From assembly GCF_000412675.1 (NCBI RefSeq), contig NC_021505.1:3156501-3220500 (forward strand): a DNA stretch of 64,000 nucleotides, read 5' to 3'. Source of the DNA: Pseudomonas putida NBRC 14164 (GTDB lineage: Bacteria > Pseudomonadota > Gammaproteobacteria > Pseudomonadales > Pseudomonadaceae). Position numbers and translations under genes: made by a program. The notes beneath the pieces were generated by a model, which ran no database searches, was not told where the DNA came from, and worked only from the letters and a program-made list of their open reading frames with translations. Shown piece after piece: positions 60,858 to 64,000 of the stretch. Each line of letters starts with the position of its first letter. Positions within the stretch are counted from its first letter, which is position 1.

Positions 60858-62048
60858 ATGCGCTACAGCCTCAAGGCCCTGGGCAGACAGGGCGTGGTGC
60901 AGTTGCAGATCGACGCCGAGGACGCCGACCAGGCCCGCCGCCAGGCCGAGGACCAAGGCTTGCGCGTGCTCAGCCTGCGCAGCAACGGCGGCGCCTTGCG
61001 CGGTATGGCCTGGCGACGCGAAGCGGCATTCGACCTGGTTCTGTTCAGCCAGGAACTGTCGACCCTGCTCAATGCCGGCCTGCCGCTGATCGACGCACTG
61101 GAGAGCCTGGCAGAAAAGGCCCCTGCATCCGCCACACGCAAGGTGCTGGCCGAGTTGGTACGCCAGCTGTACGAAGGCCGTTCGCTGTCCCAGGCCCTGG
61201 GCCAGCAACCGCGGATATTTCCGCCGCTGTACGTGGCGCTGGTGCAGTCCAGCGAACGCACCGGTGCGCTGGGCGACGCCCTCACGCGCTACATCAGTTA
61301 TCGCCAGCGCCTGGACCTGGTACGGCAGAAGCTGGTGGGGGCCTCGGTCTACCCGTTGCTGCTGTTGCTGGTGGGTGGCGGCGTAGTGCTGTTCCTGCTT
61401 GGCTATGTGGTGCCGCGTTTCAGCCAGGTGTTCGAGGGCATGGGTACCGAATTGCCTTGGCTGTCACGGGTGTTGATGCAGATCGGGCTATTTTTGCATG
61501 CCCAGCAACTGCCGCTGGCGCTGGGCACGGTCGTTGGGGGCACGGCGTTGTGGCTGCTACGCCGCCACCCACGGGTACGGCGCTGGGCATCCTGCCAGTT
61601 GCGCCGCCTGCCGGCGCTGCATCAACGCTTGATGATGTACGAGCTGGCGCGCTTCTATCGCTCGTTGGGCATCCTGCTGCAAGGCGGCATTCCCATCCTC
61701 ACCGCCATGGGCATGGCCCGCGGCCTGCTCGGCAGCGCAGCAGCCCAGGGCTTGGGCCAGGCCAGCCAACGGGTGGGCGAAGGGCTGCCATTGTCCGATG
61801 CGCTGGAGGCCGGGCACCTGGTTACACCCGTGTCGCTGCGCCTGCTGCGGGCCGGCGAGCAATCCGGCAACCTGGGCGAGATGCTGGAACGCTGCGCCGA
61901 CTTCCATGACCAGGAAATCGGCCGCTGGGTGGAATGGTTCGTGAAACTCTTCGAACCGCTGCTGATGACGTTCATCGGCCTGCTGATCGGCCTGATCGTG
62001 ATCCTGATGTACATGCCGATCTTCGAACTGGCCTCAAGCATTCACTGA
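60858..62048 (+). CDS. gspF: Type II secretion inner-membrane platform protein GspF
   Basis: The 396-residue protein has the GspF/PilC layout: two homologous cytoplasmic domains (about 60-180 and 265-385) and three membrane segments (near 165-190, 215-235 and 365-390). Conserved stretches include FSQELSTLLNAGLPLIDALE and the matching FYRSLGILLQGGIPILTAM. AAGGAG precedes the ATG. It is 11 bases after gspG. The tail overlaps the convergent monooxygenase by seven bases. Confidence 0.93.
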   Translation: MRYSLKALGRQGVVQLQIDAEDADQARRQAEDQGLRVLSLRSNGGALRGMAWRREAAFDLVLFSQELSTLLNAGLPLIDALESLAEKAPASATRKVLAELVRQLYEGRSLSQALGQQPRIFPPLYVALVQSSERTGALGDALTRYISYRQRLDLVRQKLVGASVYPLLLLLVGGGVVLFLLGYVVPRFSQVFEGMGTELPWLSRVLMQIGLFLHAQQLPLALGTVVGGTALWLLRRHPRVRRWASCQLRRLPALHQRLMMYELARFYRSLGILLQGGIPILTAMGMARGLLGSAAAQGLGQASQRVGEGLPLSDALEAGHLVTPVSLRLLRAGEQSGNLGEMLERCADFHDQEIGRWVEWFVKLFEPLLMTFIGLLIGLIVILMYMPIFELASSIH

Positions 62049-63349
62049 ATGGCCAGGCCTAGGCTCTCGCGCAGAGTGCTGCCTTCGTATGCCGTACGGT
62101 ACACCCCGCGCTCTTGCAGCAGCGGCACCACCTGCTGGGTAAACCGGCGGAACTGCCCGGGGTGGCCGATGTAAATGTTGAAGCCATCCAGCGCCCGCGC
62201 CTCGAACCACTCGGTCATTTTTGCCGCTACCGTTTCGGCCGAGCCAACGAACGCCCCTGGGCGCAGCTTGCGCCCGAATTCCACCGCCTGGCGCAAGCTG
62301 AACCCCTGCTCCCGGGCCTGGTCGGCGATGCGCTTGGCGTTGGTGAAGAAACTGCTGCGTGCGTGCTCCAGGCTTTCCTGGGGGAACGGCGCATCAAGGT
62401 CGTACTGGCTGAACTCGTGCCAGCCGAAATTGCGCCCGAATTCCTTGAGGGCCAGCTCGAAGCTATGGTCCTGCTGGTGGTAATGGCGTTCGATCTCGCG
62501 GGCGTGTTCGTCGGTATCGCCTACGTAGATCTCGGCACCAGGCAATACCAGCAGTTGCTCGGGGTCGCGCCCCAGCCGCGCAGCGCGGTCTTTCACATCG
62601 CGGTAGAACGCCTGGCCCTGCTCGATGCTGGCGGCATGAGTGAAAATGACATCTGCCGTGGCCGCCCCAAGCTCGCGCCCTTGCTGCGACTCGCCCGCCT
62701 GGAAGATCACCGGCTGGCCCTGGGGGGAACGCTGGATATTCAGCGGCCCTACGACCGAGAAGTGCTCGCCCTTGTGGTTCAGGGCATGCATTCGGCTTGG
62801 GTCGAGGAATTGCCCGGTCGCGCGGTTGCGCGGGAACGCGCCGTCTTCATAGGAGTGCCACAGCCCCTGCACCACAGCCACATGCTCCTGGGCACGGGCA
62901 TACCGGGTGTCGTAGTCGTAGTGCTCGTCACGGCCATAGTTGCCAGCGGTACCAGCGTCACCACTGGTGACCACGTTCCAGCCAGCGCGGCCTTTGCTGA
63001 TCAGGTCCAGCGAGGCCAGGCGGCGGGCGACGTTGAAGGGTTCGTTGTAGGACGTGGTCAGGGTGCCGACCAGGCCGATGTGCCGCGTGGTCACTGCCAG
63101 CGCCGAGAGCAGGGTCAGCGGTTCCAGGCGATTGAGGTAGTGAGACGGCGAGCCGGGGGTGATGTACTGGCTGTCGACGATGAAGATGAGGTCGAACAGC
63201 GCCGCTTCGGCCTGGCGGGCGATGTCGATGTACCAGTCGATATTGACGCTGGCGTCAGCGGGCAGCTCCGGGTCCAGCCACAGGTTGTGCCGGCCTGGGC
63301 CGCCGCAGCCCATGGTCAGGGCACCAAGCTTGATTTTGCGAGTAGTCAT
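62042..63349 (-). CDS. LLM-class flavin-dependent monooxygenase (NtaA/SnaA/DszA type)
   Basis: The ATG at 63349 (MTTRKIKLGALTMGCGGPG) is preferred because TGAGGA lies six bases upstream; an ATG at 63355 touches that ribosome site. The 435-residue protein shares KGRAGWNVVTSGDAG, SVVGPLNIQRSPQGQPVIFQ and QQVVPLLQERGVYR-AYEGSTLR with the two other enzymes of this branch in the window. It probably oxygenates an organosulfur compound. Behind it on the minus strand stands gspF, convergent; upstream on its own strand is an SsuA-like gene. Confidence 0.9.
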   Translation of the reverse strand: MTTRKIKLGALTMGCGGPGRHNLWLDPELPADASVNIDWYIDIARQAEAALFDLIFIVDSQYITPGSPSHYLNRLEPLTLLSALAVTTRHIGLVGTLTTSYNEPFNVARRLASLDLISKGRAGWNVVTSGDAGTAGNYGRDEHYDYDTRYARAQEHVAVVQGLWHSYEDGAFPRNRATGQFLDPSRMHALNHKGEHFSVVGPLNIQRSPQGQPVIFQAGESQQGRELGAATADVIFTHAASIEQGQAFYRDVKDRAARLGRDPEQLLVLPGAEIYVGDTDEHAREIERHYHQQDHSFELALKEFGRNFGWHEFSQYDLDAPFPQESLEHARSSFFTNAKRIADQAREQGFSLRQAVEFGRKLRPGAFVGSAETVAAKMTEWFEARALDGFNIYIGHPGQFRRFTQQVVPLLQERGVYRTAYEGSTLRESLGLAIQ

Positions 63350-63380
63350 GGTCATTCCTCAAAAAGGTTCTGCCTGTACC

Positions 63381-63473
63381 GGCCCTATCGCCGGCAAGCC
63401 AGCTCCCACAGGAGCCCCTAAGGCCGAAGCCCAACGGTGCACCTGTGGGAGCTGGCTTGCCGGCGATAGGGCC
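63381..63473. repeat. REP pair between SsuA-like gene and monooxygenase
   Basis: The 32 bases at 63381-63412 (ggccctatcgccggcaagcc and onward) are the exact reverse complement of 63442-63473. This is almost the same REP type as the pair at 31078-31170. Confidence 0.88.
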
Positions 63474-63486
63474 ATTACAGAAGTGC

Positions 63487-64000
63487 TTAATGGTCGAGCG
63501 CTGCCGCGAACGAGGTATCGAACAGGCTCGACGCCGGGTAGTTCTTGATCAGCCCCAGCCCGGCAAAGAAGTCCACGGTCTTCTGCGCATCCACGATCAC
63601 CTGCGGGTTCAGCGGCGCGACATCGGTACGGGCGCGGGCAAACCAGATGCGGGCAATGTCGCGGTCGGCACGGGTGCGTTTGGCCCAGGCATCGGCATAA
63701 GCCTCGGTATGGGCCGGGTCGCTCAGGGTCCAGTCACGGGCCTTTTTCAGGCGCTGCAGAAAATCACTGATCTGTGCCCGCTTGGCCTCCACCGCCTTGG
63801 CATTGGCCACCACGAAGCTCTGCGCCGGGATCAATCCTTCGGCCGTGGCCAGCACCCGCGCCCCTTGGCGCTCCTGCTGGGTGACATAGGGCTCCCAGGT
63901 CGCGATCACATCCACTGAACCGCCATCCAGGGCATGGGAGGCGTCCAGGGCGCTGAGGTAGCGCAGCTCCAGGGCATCACGCGGCACGGCGGCCTTGTCC
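63487..64000 (-). CDS. Aliphatic sulfonate-binding protein, SsuA-like (5' part outside window)
   Basis: The C-terminal 171 residues are visible, ending at the TAA at 63487-63489; the start lies beyond the window. The stretch LDGGSVDVIATWEPYVTQQE and the later SFVVANAKAVEAKRAQISDF resemble SsuA-type periplasmic binding proteins. It lies 138 bases upstream of a flavin monooxygenase on the same strand, so this is a second SsuA/monooxygenase pair like that at 19938-23245. Confidence 0.8.
   Translation of the reverse strand, partial: DKAAVPRDALELRYLSALDASHALDGGSVDVIATWEPYVTQQERQGARVLATAEGLIPAQSFVVANAKAVEAKRAQISDFLQRLKKARDWTLSDPAHTEAYADAWAKRTRADRDIARIWFARARTDVAPLNPQVIVDAQKTVDFFAGLGLIKNYPASSLFDTSFAAALDH

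Overview
The window is a high-GC gammaproteobacterial chromosome segment that looks like the Pseudomonas putida group. The grounds are the many short palindromic REP pairs of P. putida type, a gnuR/gnuK/gntT gluconate locus with its regulator, several sulfur-scavenging operons, a cbtBA-cobE-cobM cobalamin locus behind a B12 riboswitch, and an IS110-family element sitting inside a REP. No rRNA, tRNA or CRISPR array was seen.

Layout. 1-6037: a tandem array of type VI secretion toxin genes (VasX / BTH_I2691-like) alternating with DUF6708-like membrane proteins. The middle unit is an in-frame DUF6708::toxin fusion, and the array ends exactly against a truncated LysR gene. 6456-12126: a curli-like operon (two exported paralogues of unknown function, a CsgB-like and a long CsgA-like subunit) behind a near-perfect sigma-54 promoter and closed by a terminator. 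12319-18503: housekeeping and repair genes (AlkB, Yip1-family protein, DUF1652, AlkA, pirin, hydrolase, a doubly broken LysE exporter, a GNAT acetyltransferase). 18639-19907: an IS110 element whose left end contains a recognisable bridge-RNA architecture with guides matching both its REP target and its own ends.

19938-42745 is largely devoted to organosulfur scavenging. It holds an SsuA-like binding protein, an aldo/keto reductase, three flavin-dependent monooxygenases, an acyl-CoA-dehydrogenase-like flavoenzyme, a hydroxyacid dehydrogenase, a class II aldolase, a Dpp/Nik-type ABC transporter and two TonB-dependent receptors. LacI and LysR regulators accompany them, and an orphan RHS toxin tip with a clan-CD-like His/Cys dyad interrupts the set. 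A fourth monooxygenase and another SsuA-like gene lie at 62042-64000.

42920-45290 is the B12-riboswitch operon for cobalt uptake and corrin synthesis. 45822-51013 holds a BvgAS-type two-component pair and a PAS-PAS soluble chemoreceptor. 51143-54373 is the gluconate locus, where three copies of one operator mark all three transcription units. 54875-59523 holds a sigma-54-dependent response regulator with a GAFTDA loop, its overlapping kinase and a second paralogous kinase. 59642-62048 has a lytic transglycosylase divergent from an isolated gspG-gspF pair.

The strongest unusual signals are the T6SS toxin array with its fusion and mosaic variability, the IS110 bridge RNA readable against its reconstructed REP target, and the sigma-54 promoter in front of an unusual curli-like operon without csgEFG.
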